64,000 bases of DNA from Aralia elata (lineage: Eukaryota; Streptophyta; Magnoliopsida; Apiales; Araliaceae). Shown here one piece after another: positions 10,052 through 21,373 of this stretch (position 1 is the first letter of the stretch; each line of letters opens with the position of its first letter). The position numbers were made by a program, and so were the translations under genes. The stretch is from the NCBI GenBank assembly GCA_034770075.1, contig CM068384.1, positions 102,300,433 to 102,364,432 of the forward strand. Reading direction: 5' to 3'. The notes below the pieces were generated by a model. That model made no database searches and was not told the DNA's origin. It was given only the letters and a program-made list of their open reading frames with translations.

Positions 10052-12626
10052 TGTAACACCCTTAACTATCATTTATAACAATTAAGCACTTCACTATTTA
10101 GAAAAGTAATCATAAAAAAAATAATAAACTTTTATTTCATAAAGTCGGGATCTTACAAAAATAATTAACGGATATTAAATAATCGAAGATTCAGCTTTTG
10201 AGTTCAAGAATATAAGACAAGATTCAAAAGAACGTCTGAGGTTCTTAAGACCACGAACTATGTCCCAGGTTATCAAGTATTTCTACTTTATACCTTTAAC
10301 AGTCGTAAGACTATATGGACCTTGCTTCTCGTACTCAGGGGGATCAGCCCTTTGTACCATGTATGTGCACAACATCTTAACGCTAACGCGTAATAAAATC
10401 CCCTGTATAAGGGTTGTTCATCTCAGTTTGACATCGGAGTCCGCACCAAAGGAAGTTTGGTTTGGATTTACTTCAATAATGTTTCTAGAATTTAGAACGC
10501 TCATCAACTATGGACTAGTCGAATCAATAAGGGTTCGCTAGTCAATCAAGGTTCAAAAGGTGTAATTCGAGAATCAAAACTAAATCTCACAAAAGGTACA
10601 ATTGAATAAGTTCTATATAACTGAAGCATTTCAAATAGGAAATTAAAACGTCTCATTGAATCCATGAAATTGAATGGAATAAGAACAATAACTTGTTCAA
10701 GAAGTAATAACATTATGAAGCTTGCATTCTAAGATAATGAAATTTAGGAACTTGCGTAATTGAAATCAAGGTAGTATTAGGTAGCTTGCTTTCAACGAAA
10801 TAATAGATCAAGGTAGAAAACTTGTCTAAACGTAAAAGTAAGGATAAGATACTTGCTTTCAATGAAATAAAAAGATTAGGAGTAGTAAACTTGCCTCGTG
10901 CGTAGATTACAAATAAAATTCATGTTCTTTATATAATCAACCTATGCATTATGTTTATAAAACAATAAGAATAATTAGTTACAGTATTATAAACACCTCA
11001 TGATTCATTCTCATCAAAATTTCCATTTTAATATCTCAGTTGACACCGGACAATCAATGGGTATATGCTTACCACCCATTACAGTATTTTAGTATTCATT
11101 TTATACATTAGCCCAAGTCTTAGGTATGTCTACGATTTCATACCATGATCACAAAGAAAAAATAAAAATTTTACTCTATTCTTTTTACTATTTTTTTTTA
11201 ATTCCCGCCAGGGCGAGAAAATCATTCACAAACTCTCGCCGGGGCGAGCTATTTCTTCATAAAATTCTCGCCGGGGCGAGCTCCCGCCGGGGCGAGCTCC
11301 CGCCGGGGCGAGAAACTCAGTTCAAAATTCTCGTCGGGACGAGCTCCCGCTGGGGCGAGAAACTCAGTTCAAAATTCTCGCCGGGGCGAGAATCACGAAT
11401 TCCAGTTTCTGCAGTTCGCGAAGAACGCAGAAACAGGCCAAAAATTTCCAATCTTGTTATTCTTACGCCAAATTAAACATATCCAGACACTATAATCCAT
11501 ATATAATCGTTACCCAAGCCTTCTAGCATGATTCTAACAACGTAAATCACATAAACCATGAATCTAAGAATCAAATTTGAGGTTTTTATCATTTTATCAG
11601 AGTTTCTTCAAATTTCATGAAATCACATATAACAGGTTCATTATACTACCAAATTAATCCGTTTAAATCTTGTTTCCTTCATTTATACATGCATAAACAA
11701 AATAAGTCATCAATTTAACCAATTAACAGGCAAAACAAGTATTAATTTCATACATGCAACCCATGTTCGTACTAACTACTCTGTAACTCCAGAACTTCAA
11801 TTAAAACATGATTTCATGGATTTTAATTACTCTAAAACACATATATACATGCTTTCAAACATCAATTTATAAAAATTAAGCCATGGAATTTAGTTTACAG
11901 AGAATACAGAGAACTCAAAAACATACATTTATGGAAGAACTTCAAAAATATAAATTAAAACTTAAATTAGAAGAATTACCTTTAATTAGATGCTTTAAAC
12001 TATGCAAGAATTGAATGTATTTCTTCTTAATTCTCTAATCCCTCACAAATCTCTCTCTTTTCTCTCTGTATGAACTTTTGGAAACTGATGAATAGTAATG
12101 CATGAAAGTACGCATACAAACCACTGATGAATATGGGTGTCAGTTAATCTCATAGTGGGTTAACTAACTTCAACCCCTATTAAGGCATTGTTTGGCTAAT
12201 CTTTATAGGCTCCATTTGGTTTATTTTAATAACTTATTTATTATATAGTTTTATGTCACACGTTAATCAACTAAATAATCTCATTTAAATCGATTAAATA
12301 AAATAAACTAATACTACATTAAATCACATAAATAAAATTCTCATTTATTAAATATGATAAATTATTAAATCTCTAATTAATAATTAAATTAATTAGAAAT
12401 AAAATTATACTTATTTAAATAATGTATTTAATCAAATAAATTCAATTAAACACATACTTTAAATATAAAAATTCTCCACATTAATTTAATTAATATAACA
12501 CATATAATTAAATTAATCTTCCACAATTTCATCAATTAATCAATTAATTCAACAATCAAATCATCGAAAAATATTTATTCAATCAATAAATATTCAAATT
12601 AAGTTATAAAATTCTCGTTTGTCACA
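10052..12626 (-). other. Further LTR-derived sequence in B, beginning with a TGTAACACCC end
   Basis: TGTAACACCCTTAACTATC at 10052 is another Gypsy-type LTR terminus. 'gtcgggatcttaca' near 10143 is a motif I associate with the same LTR class. I cannot resolve whether this is an independent nested LTR or part of C or B. Frames of 93 codons (10260-10541) and 116 codons (11126-11476) have no recognisable domain. The second spans the GC palindrome array. Confidence 0.45.
11206..11394. repeat. Array of CTCGCCGGGGCGAG palindromes
   Basis: Eight or so copies of CTCGCCGGGGCGAG or close variants (CCCGCCAGGGCGAG, CTCGTCGGGACGAG, CCCGCTGGGGCGAG) lie within 190 bases, in otherwise strongly AT-rich sequence. 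Adjacent units are separated by gctc or by aaactcagttcaaaatt. Each unit can form a GC-rich hairpin on either strand and is rich in CpG. Confidence 0.85.
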
Positions 12627-13491
12627 TCAGCTTGCTTAAACAGTCATAACTTCTTCGTTTTATACAATTTTTGGGTGATTCAAGCGGCTGCGAAGCTAAC
12701 TTCCGTATCTACAACTTTGTCCTACTGAAATGTTTCCAATTCTGAACACATCAGTCCAGGAATCTCATGCAAGGCGACTGACCCAAATCCGTTTTTCAGA
12801 TATAGACAGATTCGACATGCCTCCTTTGAAATATCATAACTCCTTGCTTCCTTTGAAATATCATAACTCCTTGCTTCGAAGTCGGAATTAGTCCGTTCTA
12901 GAGTCTATGGAAAGCTTATTCAATGTACTATAGCATACCAAAAGCTCAGAATTTTCTAGAAACTCTAGATAACCCCGAATTATTTTGATTAGGGACAACA
13001 GTCCACTAGTTCTTTTAACTTTAGAAAAATAACTTGCTTTTCTTACTTCAAGTTATACGCATCAAAATCAGATCATTTCAAGTTCTATGAACTCCTAACT
13101 CATAATATTACAACATATTAAATCTAAAAATATTTACATAACAATTTACTTAGCGGATCTAAGGATCAAAGAGGAAAATGGGGGTTTTAGAGTTTTAAGA
13201 AATTATTTATTTGATTCAAGCTTAACCACCCATAAAATTGCTAGATCTTAACATGAAACCTCACAAATCATGAAGATCAACCATTATCTAGTCTAATAAC
13301 AATAACCCAACACTAAATCTAAGTTAAAAATACAGTAAAATAGCTAGAGTTTTGGGTTTATATCTCTTTGGATTTCATTTCCTTTCTTTCTCTTTCATGG
13401 ATCTTCTTCCATGGCTACCTTCCTTTCTTCTTCCTCCATCCACGGCGGAAATCTTCTTCTCTCTCTCTCTCTTCCTTCGATCGGTCTTATT

Positions 13492-13512
13492 TCTCTCTCT
13501 CTCTCTCTCTCC
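13492..13512. repeat. (CT)n microsatellite
   Basis: Pure ctctct run in the transcribed part of LTR A. The equivalent tract in copy 2 (about 48710-48735) is shorter and interrupted. Confidence 0.85.
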
Positions 13513-13615
13513 CTTTTCCTTTCTTTGGGTTTCATCCGAGAATGAGAAATGAGAGTGAATAAGGAAAATATTAATTTCCTTACCCTTTTATCTTTCGTCC
13601 TTCTCTCTTGTCTCC

Positions 13616-13621
13616 TTTATA
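13616..13621 (-). promoter_or_regulatory. TATA box of LTR A (minus strand)
   Basis: The minus strand reads CCAATATAAAGGAGACAAG, a good plant TATA context with a purine-rich downstream leader. The same site in copy 2 is at 48837-48842. It indicates that A is transcribed toward lower coordinates. Confidence 0.6.
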
Positions 13622-14009
13622 TTGGACTCATTTTAGCCCAATTTAATTTTCTTAATATATTTAATAAAACGACGAATAAAGTCTCTCCACTTATGGCTAA
13701 CAATCTAAGTCATTTAATTTATTATTTGGACTTCCTAATTTAATTAGGACCACATCTTGGTCTCTCATTTAATTAACTCATTTGGATCATGTGAAATCAC
13801 ATAGACAAACCCATATATTTTATCTTATCCTAATTATTTAATGGAATACTTACATTTATTAGTATATTTTTATAAAAAAATTACAACAAAAGTGCATACA
13901 TATAATATTTATAAAATTAGTGTTTATACAATATTTTATTTACAAAATTAGTGCATTCTTATCCTTTTAATTTAATAGGTTTTAGAAGAGATAGGGATAA
14001 GCGAAGACC

Positions 14010-14345
14010 TAACCCCACCAATTCCTTCCATCACTTTCTCTCTCCACAACTCCTCTCTCTTCTCTCACTGCTCCCTCTGTTTCTGTCCTCTATCCCCTTT
14101 CTTCTCCAATAATTCCCTCCATATCCCGAGCACTCCCCTTCTTTACTGCTCCCATCAATGCTGCTCCTCCGATTCCCCCCTCCACCTTCACTCCCAATCT
14201 TATTCCCCCACGCGCCACCCCTTTACCCCGACACATCCGACTTACGCGTCGCCCTTCCTCTCTTCCTTTACTTCGAATGATCCCAACTCATTTCCCAAAA
14301 CGATGTCGTCCCAGAACGATGTGGCTCATGTTCCTAGTTGGTTGC
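14010..14345 (+). other. GC-rich C/T-biased segment, possible captured 5' exon
   Basis: This stretch is much richer in C than its surroundings (runs of ccctcc, cacgcgccacccc) and is duplicated at about 49210-49560. A frame from ATG at about 14158 has a counterpart at 49376 in copy 2 (72 codons, start MLLLRFPHPPSL). It is Pro/Leu/Ser-rich, as exon-1 or transit-peptide-like sequences can be, but I recognise no family and the frame is not conserved to its end. It could equally be a captured 5' UTR. Confidence 0.35.
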
Positions 14346-14479
14346 ACATTTTTTCATATGATAACCAATTAGTTTTTGTGGGTAACCAATTAGTTTTTGT
14401 GGGTAACCATTTAGTTTTTGTAAATGGTGCAGATGGTGTCTAAAATGACAAAAAACTATTTTTATATAATTTTTTTTAT

Positions 14480-15240
14480 TATGCAGTTGGTAGCCAAACC
14501 TTCATACCAAAGTAGTCAATTCAGTTTTATTGGGTTACCAATTACTTATAAAAAATCTATTATAGTTTTTTTTATAGTGCAGTTGGTAGCCAAACCTTCA
14601 TACAAAGGTAACCAATTCATTTTTATTGGGTTACCAATTAATTATAAAAAAAATTTTATAAATTTTTTTTTCATAGTGCAGTTGGTAGCCAAACCTTCAT
14701 ACAAAGGTAGTCAATTCAGTTTTATTGGGTTACCAATTAATTATAAAAAATCTATTATAGTTTTTTTTCATAGTGCAGTTGGTAGCCAAACTTTCATACA
14801 AAGGTAACCAATTCATTTTTATTGGGTTACGAATTAATTATAAAAAATTTATTATATATTTGTTTTTCATAGTGCAGTTGGTAGTCAAACCTTAATACAA
14901 AGGTAACCAATTCAGTTTTATTGGGTTACCAATTAATTATAAAAAATCTATTATATAATTTTTTTTTCTTAGTGCACTTGGTAGCCAAACCTTCATACAA
15001 AGGTAACAAATTCAGTTTTATTGAGTTACCAATTAATTATAAAAAAATCTATTATAGAATTATTTATTTTCAGTGCAGTTGGTAGCCAAACCTTAATACA
15101 AAGGTAACCAATTCAGTTTTATTGGGTTACCAATTAATTATAAAAAATTTATTATAGATTATTTTTTCATAATGTCGTTGGTAGGTAAACCTTCATACAA
15201 ATGTAACCAATTCAATTTTATTGGGTTACCAATTAATTAG
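14480..15240. repeat. 98-bp tandem repeat array, 8 units
   Basis: Units starting with 'gcagttggtagccaaacc' recur near 14483, 14580, 14679, 14775, 14874, 14972, 15073 and 15172, giving a period of 96-101 bp. Each has an internal ggttaccaattaattataaaa segment and a T-rich linker. Homologous arrays occur in copy 2. A 127-codon open frame at 14424-14807 exists only because the unit length is close to a multiple of three for some units. Confidence 0.9.
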
Positions 15241-15326
15241 TATTTATTTAACCAATGCAGTTGTTATGTACATATATTTTCTCTTTCTCTCATCCGCCCA
15301 ATTATTGGTTGCGAATCGGTTTTTAG

Positions 15327-15639
15327 ACACGCCTTGAAGCACATGAAGGAAGGGAGCTCCATAATCAACACAACATCAGTGAATGCATACAAAGGAAATG
15401 CAAAATTGTTGGACTACACATCCACTAAGGGTGCCATAGTAGCATTCACTAGGGGACTTTCACTTCAGCTAGTCGGCAAAGGCATCCGTGTGAACGGAGT
15501 TGCTCCCGGTCCGGTTTGGACTCCATTGATTCTGGCATCATTCGACGAGGAAGAGTGTGCCAACTTTGGAAATCAAGTACAGATGAAAAGGGTCGGGCAG
15601 CCCATCGAGATTGCGTTGCCGACGATCTTTATAATTTAG
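15327..15639 (+). pseudogene. Short-chain dehydrogenase/reductase (SDR) exon fragment, copy 1
   Basis: An intron-like 'ggtttttag' acceptor (ending 15326) precedes a frame beginning HALKHMKEGSSIINTTS. Visible SDR features are the strand with the catalytic Ser (INTTS), the YxxxK active-site motif (DYTSTKG), the helix FTRGLSLQL, then GIRVNGVAPGP and the substrate loop. It closely resembles plant NADPH-dependent aldehyde reductase/glucose-ribitol-dehydrogenase-type SDRs. Those are about 290 residues long; only about 100 are here. The N-terminal Rossmann TGxxxGIG motif is absent and the C-terminus runs into stop after IEIALP. It is therefore a captured last-exon fragment. The active-site residues are still intact in this copy. 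Confidence 0.85.
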
Positions 15640-15793
15640 TTTGATTGATTTGTTTGGGTTTGCAAAGAATGGTAACTACCGGATAACAATATCTCCTCTT
15701 TTTCAGGGTTTTAAAGATACATGGTGTAATTAATTTATCTTTATTGCACTCTTTTTGTAATTATTTTGTTTGTGCACTAATATTGTAATTTTT

Positions 15794-16546
15794 AACTAAT
15801 TGTTGTATATTACGTTAAAGAACCCTTATTTAATTAGGATTTCTATTCCACTAAATTTGGAATTTAAATAACCATTTATTATGTAACTCAATTAAATTCT
15901 TCCTTAATTAAGTTAAAATAAATAATAACTGAGATATATTAAAAAATAAGTCTCTTAAATCAATCTACTAGTATGCAAATTTGAATATTAGTATTCTAGC
16001 ATTACTAGACCATCACTTGGGCTACTAGTTTATTAAATCTTTTGATAAACATTCCAATTGGGCTAAGTTAGTAAGTCTACATATTAATTACCCAAATCCA
16101 TAATCAATTAAATGAGTGGGCTTGGTTATTTAACCAATTGGACTAGTCCACTAGTATTTATTTATTAGTTGAACTATTAATATAACACTTAAGTTTATTA
16201 ACTCGTCATATTTATAATATTTATAAATATTTTACATAGCTTTCCTTTTCATTTCTTTGTCACTTATATTAAATAAATTTATTAACTTATTTAATTCACA
16301 TAACACATATTCATTCATATTTCCTTACAAATGGAAATTTATTCAATAAATCAGATATTACAATTAAAATAATATTCCTTCTTTATTAAAATAATTCAAT
16401 GATAGAATTTATTTTAATATCCTTTATTTAAAGTATACAATATTTTCGTATACTAAACTAATGATTTAGCTTCGTAATATAAATTGTTTCATAACAATTT
16501 ATTAATGCGTAATAAATATACCTATTTATCATCATCACTCCTCTTG

Positions 16547-16591
<45 letters not shown>

Positions 16592-16806
16592 CACATCACT
16601 AAGTATATATATGTACCAATACACCTTTTCTTTAACCTTATAGCATCCCTTCATTTGAAAATTTATTTTCTTAATAAATTTTCCACTTGTATCATTATAA
16701 AATTTCTTACACCATTTAGTTCACATCAAATTTATAGGTATTGTAATATCTTATCCATAATATCCTTTCAAGTACATATAAATTCATTTCTAGGGTTTTG
16801 AAATTT
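15794..16806 (-). other. Right part of LTR A, AT-rich, no gene
   Basis: U3-type AT-rich sequence of element A, with a (TA)n tract at 16552-16590. It resumes after nested D at 20830-20993. No open frame of note. Confidence 0.6.
16552..16590. repeat. (TA)n microsatellite
   Basis: About 19 TA units in LTR A. Confidence 0.9.
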
Positions 16807-18385
16807 TGTGGCAACCCGGATTTTTTTGAAAAATATTTTTATACAATTAAAATAAGAATTTAATAAATAAAATTCTTATTATGAAACGTGTTGGGTTTTA
16901 ATGTATAAATATATATATGTTATATATATTTATGTGATTTTGAGATGAGTTTAATATTTAATAGTTAATTTAACTATTAAAGTTAATGATTTAAATTAAC
17001 TATGAAATGAAATAAGGAAGCCAAGAAGGTTAATTAATTTATATAATTGATGATAAGATAAAATTATATTATAAATTAATATAATTTGAATAATATGCCT
17101 TTTGTGGCAATCGTTTAAATTATTACGAATTAAATTTCATATGAGTTAATTAGTTTTGTTATTTAAAATTAGTGAATTAATGTATGCATGCATTTTATGA
17201 GAGCTAATTAAACTCATTTTAATAATATAGTACATATAAATGTAATATATTGTTGTGTTGGTTTAATATATAATATTATATCAAATTGATATTATTAAAT
17301 ATCAGCTGATGTTCAAATAATATATAATATATATTATGCATAAAATCGTTTAAGGTATATATAAATACTACCTTTGATAAAGACAAAACTCTATAATTTG
17401 GACATATTTTCTCTCCTCATTTTCGTAATATCAATATCAGGGGAGTATTTGATGCCTCGCTGGATCACAAAGGTCATAATTTCCGTCCATAATTGAAGCA
17501 AATAGGAAGCACATGTCTGCAACATGTGGGTTAATAATTGAAAGTAGCTTGGTGGACAACCCCACTTGGAATAAGAAATTAAGCACCCCTACTCTATATA
17601 AAAATCCCATGCAATATTAATTAACTAAATATCTTTATAGTGGTCGGCATATGAAGCAAATGTTAGGCAAATGAGTTTTAAGTGGGAAACAAAAGGAAGA
17701 AGATAAGCCCCACTTGAACAAAAAGAAAACACCCGTGCCTAAACAGGGTTCACCTCACTAGCCTCCAAAGTGGGAATTAATTAAATGTATTATATTACAT
17801 ATAAATATAATATATTTACAAAATGGCTTAATATATTATGCCAACTGAATATAATATAAAAATTGGAATGAGATGAATAGTTCACTATTTGGAAATTAGT
17901 GCACTAATATATTTGTTAATTGAATAAAGAAAGTATTTCTTTTAATTAGTTGATAACGGGAATTGTGTTACTAAATGTAACATATAGTGGCATAATATTA
18001 TTTAGATGAAACGTATAGGTTAAATAAATTGTTTTGAAACAATTTATGGAAAGAAGAAAGAAAATTTAGTACATTGTGCAATCTTTATGAGTTACTAATA
18101 GAATAAATATTAGTTATTCCAATTAATTGATTCGTTATATAAAAAGTGTTAAATTAATTATGGATTAATTCCATAATTAGTGAAATGATTTTTATACATA
18201 ATTATAAATGTATAAATTATCAAATGATGATTTATTTAAATTACATATAAAATGTAATATAAAATGATGTAATATAATGTATGTAAATATTTTACGTATG
18301 GTAGGATAAGGAATTAAACATAAGTGCTGAGCATGAAAGGTGATATAATGTAAAACATTATACATGATGTAGAGTTATCTATCTA

Positions 18386-18452
<67 letters not shown>

Positions 18453-20824
18453 TCTGGTCGTGTTGGTTTCTTTTTAATGTGATGAGTCACCTTGGCATAG
18501 CATGAGGTGTAAGCTTCGAAGGTTATTAAAAGTGCACTAGACATATAGCTGTTAAATAATATAGAAAACTAAGCTTTACTGGAGGTGTTAGAAAAACAAA
18601 TGAGGAAGAGGCTTGTTAAAACAAAGAACAGACCGACCCCTCTCCTGACTCATCATATCTCCATCCGTTCCACAAAGAAAGAAGCAAAGAAATTGCTCTC
18701 TCATCTTCTTCGTTTCAAAGAATACCAAATGAAGGCAAGTAAGACAAGAAAGGTTCTAGCTGGGAGAGTAATAAAGTGCAGAGCATAACAATTGAATAAA
18801 ACATTCAATTCAGCCCATAAGCAAGGATCGAATCATATTTCAATCAAAAAGGTATACAAACTATTCCTTCTCTAAATTCATAGAATTAGTTAAGTTAATT
18901 ACTGAAATTGGTTGTGGGAGGATTGAATTATGGAACCATGAAGGGTTCAGAGGTATAAGGATGGAACATAAAAAAAATGGATGATAAACATGTTCCAATG
19001 TCAATGAATTCTGAAAATTTAAGTTTTGCACAGAGTATGTTTGATAAAATGCTTCTAAGAGGTTGTGATGTTTAAAAATTAAAAATTTGATAATGTTGTC
19101 AGTATGGTGTCATAGGTATATCTAATATGATATAAATCAAGTTGATTTGGTGAGTTTAAGTGAGTTTAAAAACAAGTTTATGAAGATTGAATCAATTTTG
19201 GTTCGGTTGAAAATCTGTGCGACAGAGCAGTTTTGAGGTCTTGTTGAACCTGTCTAGGACATCTGTTTTAGTTGAGTTACATTTTAAAAAAAAAATAGTA
19301 TGTAATACCCTTATAACATATTAAAAGTTGAAGTCAATTGAGTGTATGGTTTAAAAGTTAGAAAATCGTGAAGTGGGCTGCTTGGCATGGCTAACTGTTC
19401 TGCAATGCAGCAACTGGCACGGACAGACAGCAGCCGCGCTGGAGTGTTGCGGCGTTCGCGTGTTGTTTTGATTTTTATTTCCGATTTTGACTTTGAGCGT
19501 CCAAATGATTGGGATTAATACCGAAATGAGTTCTAAATTATAAATTAAACCATTTTGGGATGTTAAATCCAACTTGGTTAATAACCAAAGATAGGAAATA
19601 TTAAGTTATTAATGTTCTAGTTTTGAATGAAGTATGTAAAAACATAAGTATGTGTACGCATAACATTAATTAACATATATATAAGATGATGAAATCATTA
19701 TGGAAATGAATTTAAGATTAGTTTACTAATCTAATGCATAGTGAAATCTTAAGAACTTAAGACTATGAAAGATGTAAGGATTAATATGTGAAATTTAGGA
19801 TTATAAAACGTTGTACAAATTAAAGATTTATAAACTAATCTACGTGTACTTTTAAGTCTCAAATGAGACTGAGATCTTTAATGAGATTAGTAAGCATGTT
19901 TTAACCAACTTATAATATATAGGACTTGCAGCAAAAGGGAAAATTGTTCGGATGTTAATAACTGATGAATAGTGATTGGATCAAGGACATTTGATGAACG
20001 TATATCGATTAACACGAAGTAAAGGCAAGTTTTTCAGTTCCTTTGTGTTATGTGATCTTGATATTATATGAGATTTTTTACAAATATGCTAAATTATACT
20101 TTATGCTTGTTGAATTGTGAAAGTCAACTTATGACTGAAATTGATTAAGTTTTGGAACTCAGTCTTGATGTGTTGTGGGATATGATAACATATGAATTAT
20201 ATTGTTTAGAATTATGATAATCATGAGATATGAACTGAGCATGAAATTATGTGTTATGTGAAGCATGAAAGCTATTAAATTTGCTGAGCTATCGAGCTCA
20301 ATCTTGCAAAAATAAACTTTTTGCAGGTCAAAGATACAATGCGATATTATTTTCCATCTGACGATATGGATTAGATGACGTGCAAAGGAATACCTTTTCT
20401 TTATTGTAATGAATCACGATGATAGTTCTTGAGATGTGTAATTGACATGATGCAAAGTTTGAAAGATTCAATAAATTAAGAACGTTTGTTTTGAGATTGA
20501 AAGATAGCATTATAGTTATTTTGAGAAGTAAACCAATATAGTGATAATACTATACGAGAAAGAATGTATATTAAGATATGAGTTTGTAATTACTCATAAT
20601 TACTCTGATGGAAGAAATCATAAAATGAATATGATTTGGAGATAAATAGATAATTGTAAAGGTTGCGATTTAAGGAACGAAAACGAGAAAGATATACAAA
20701 GTTTTTTTAAATTATCCGCATTTTCAGCTATTATTTTATCTAAGTATGATGTAAAGCTGAATTAAGATAGTATTTAACGCAGAAGGTTGGGATTAAGAAT
20801 AGTCCTGATTTTGGGGGCGTTACA
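16807..20824 (+). mobile_element. Element D: 4.0-kb solo LTR (Gypsy-like) nested in A
   Basis: Starts TGTGGCAACCC, ends GGGGGCGTTACA, and is flanked by a perfect target duplication AATTT (16802-16806 and 20825-20829). No second LTR, gag or pol is visible, so a solo LTR is likely, although a non-autonomous element cannot be excluded. The first 80 bases share aataagaatttaataaat and following bases with the LTR start at 62798. A TATA-like tatataaata lies at 17358-17367 on the plus strand. Short frames, such as 67 codons at 18585-18788, have no recognised similarity. Confidence 0.8.
18388..18450. repeat. (TA)n microsatellite
   Basis: Uninterrupted ta run of about 60 bases following atctatctat in element D. 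Confidence 0.9.
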
Positions 20825-20993
20825 AATTTTATAACCCATATTTTCTCTATTCTCTTTCAAAGAGTAAACCATATAGGTTTTTCTTAAAAATTTTAAATAA
20901 ATCTACAAATTCCCATCTAAGTTTTATTCTTTAACCTTTAATTAATCATTCAAGATTTTATCAATAAATCTTATGAATTTTTGTGTTGTCACA

Positions 20994-21373
20994 ATGTCGA
21001 TGGCTGATATACTTCCGGGAAAGCCAACGTGAAAGTAACACCATAATTTTTCAGCAAGTTTGTTCAACATGAAATTTTAGAATGATTGATTCTGAGTGGT
21101 GTATGTGTAAACATGAAATCTTAGAATGGTTGATTCTGAGTAGAGGTGTATTCTTTATGGTGGAGTACGATAATTCTCTATATTGAGAATTATGAATGTT
21201 GGTGAAGACAGTGATAACAAAAGTTATGAAAAATCTTAGAATGGTTGATTCTGAGTGGAGGTGTACTCTTCATGGTGGAGTAAGATAATTCTCTATGCCG
21301 AGAATTATGATTGTTGGTAAAGACAGTGATAATAGAGCTATGGTGATCATTTTATTTTAACCAATGTGGAGTT
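20994..21373 (+). pseudogene. Second Copia body, right part
   Basis: Resumes at the ATGTC target duplication and parallels 3530-3908 of the first body, including the two repeated blocks with ttagaatggttgattctgag. It ends in a polypurine-like tract before LTR 3. No coding capacity. Confidence 0.8.

Larger units (their letters stand above)
7008..12626 (-). mobile_element. Element B: Gypsy-like LTR element nested in A
   Basis: Starts TGTGACACCCCC and ends CGTTTGTCACA. Copy 2 has the uninterrupted sequence near 47925-47935 (gacagaccttggctcgctt), so the insertion site is defined by an empty allele. The flanking pentamers CTAGC and TCAGC match at only three positions, so the target duplication is degraded. 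The interior holds at least two more LTR-type ends (7401 and 10052), tandem repeats and a minus-strand TATA box, but no gag-pol. The insertion post-dates the segmental duplication. Confidence 0.75.
12627..13873 (-). other. LTR-A segment (R/U5-like part), duplicated at 47928-49080
   Basis: Continues element A after nested B and aligns with copy 2 with about one difference per 20 bases by eye. A near-duplicate of 'ctcctttgaaatatcataactccttgcttc' (12828-12878) is single in copy 2, so copy 1 gained a 27-bp tandem duplication. The CT-rich 13360-13530 stretch yields overlapping open frames of 64-66 codons with no similarity. Confidence 0.65.
13874..15793. mobile_element. Candidate gene-capturing DNA transposon (Pack-type) inside LTR A
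   Basis: The insert separates two A-like AT-rich segments and has imperfect inverted ends. The left end reads AAAAAAATTACAACAAAAGTGC; the right end, read from the other strand, is AAAAATTACAATATTAGTGC. It carries a GC-rich segment, a 98-bp tandem array and an SDR exon with its splice acceptor. Long inverted ends plus captured exons suggest a Mutator-like Pack element. However, no transposase and no clear 9-bp target duplication are visible, so the class is unproved. Copy 2 keeps the left end near 49087 but has lost the right end. Confidence 0.4.
4849..20993 (-). mobile_element. Element A: long Gypsy-like LTR (probably solo), carrying nested B, D and a gene-fragment insert
   Basis: Begins TGTGGTGCCCC and ends GTTGTCACA, with a 5-bp target duplication ATGTC. 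Without nested B and D it is about 6.5 kb. No gag-pol is visible, so a solo LTR is the simplest reading. The orientation is minus, because a TATA-box context lies on the minus strand at 13616-13621. A conserved segment 'gggtgagcaa...gcccagcaag' near 5161-5190 also occurs in B and C, which marks these as relatives. A second partial copy occurs at 39597-40828 plus 47432-50822. Confidence 0.75.

Noticed and set aside
11126..11476. 116-codon frame across the GC palindrome array
   Set aside because: Open because of local GC richness. No domain, no start context, and it lies within an LTR.
14424..14807. 127-codon open frame with repeated QLVAKPSY and FIGLPI motifs
   Set aside because: It is a translation of the 98-bp non-coding array. 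Units of other lengths break the frame and there is no gene context.
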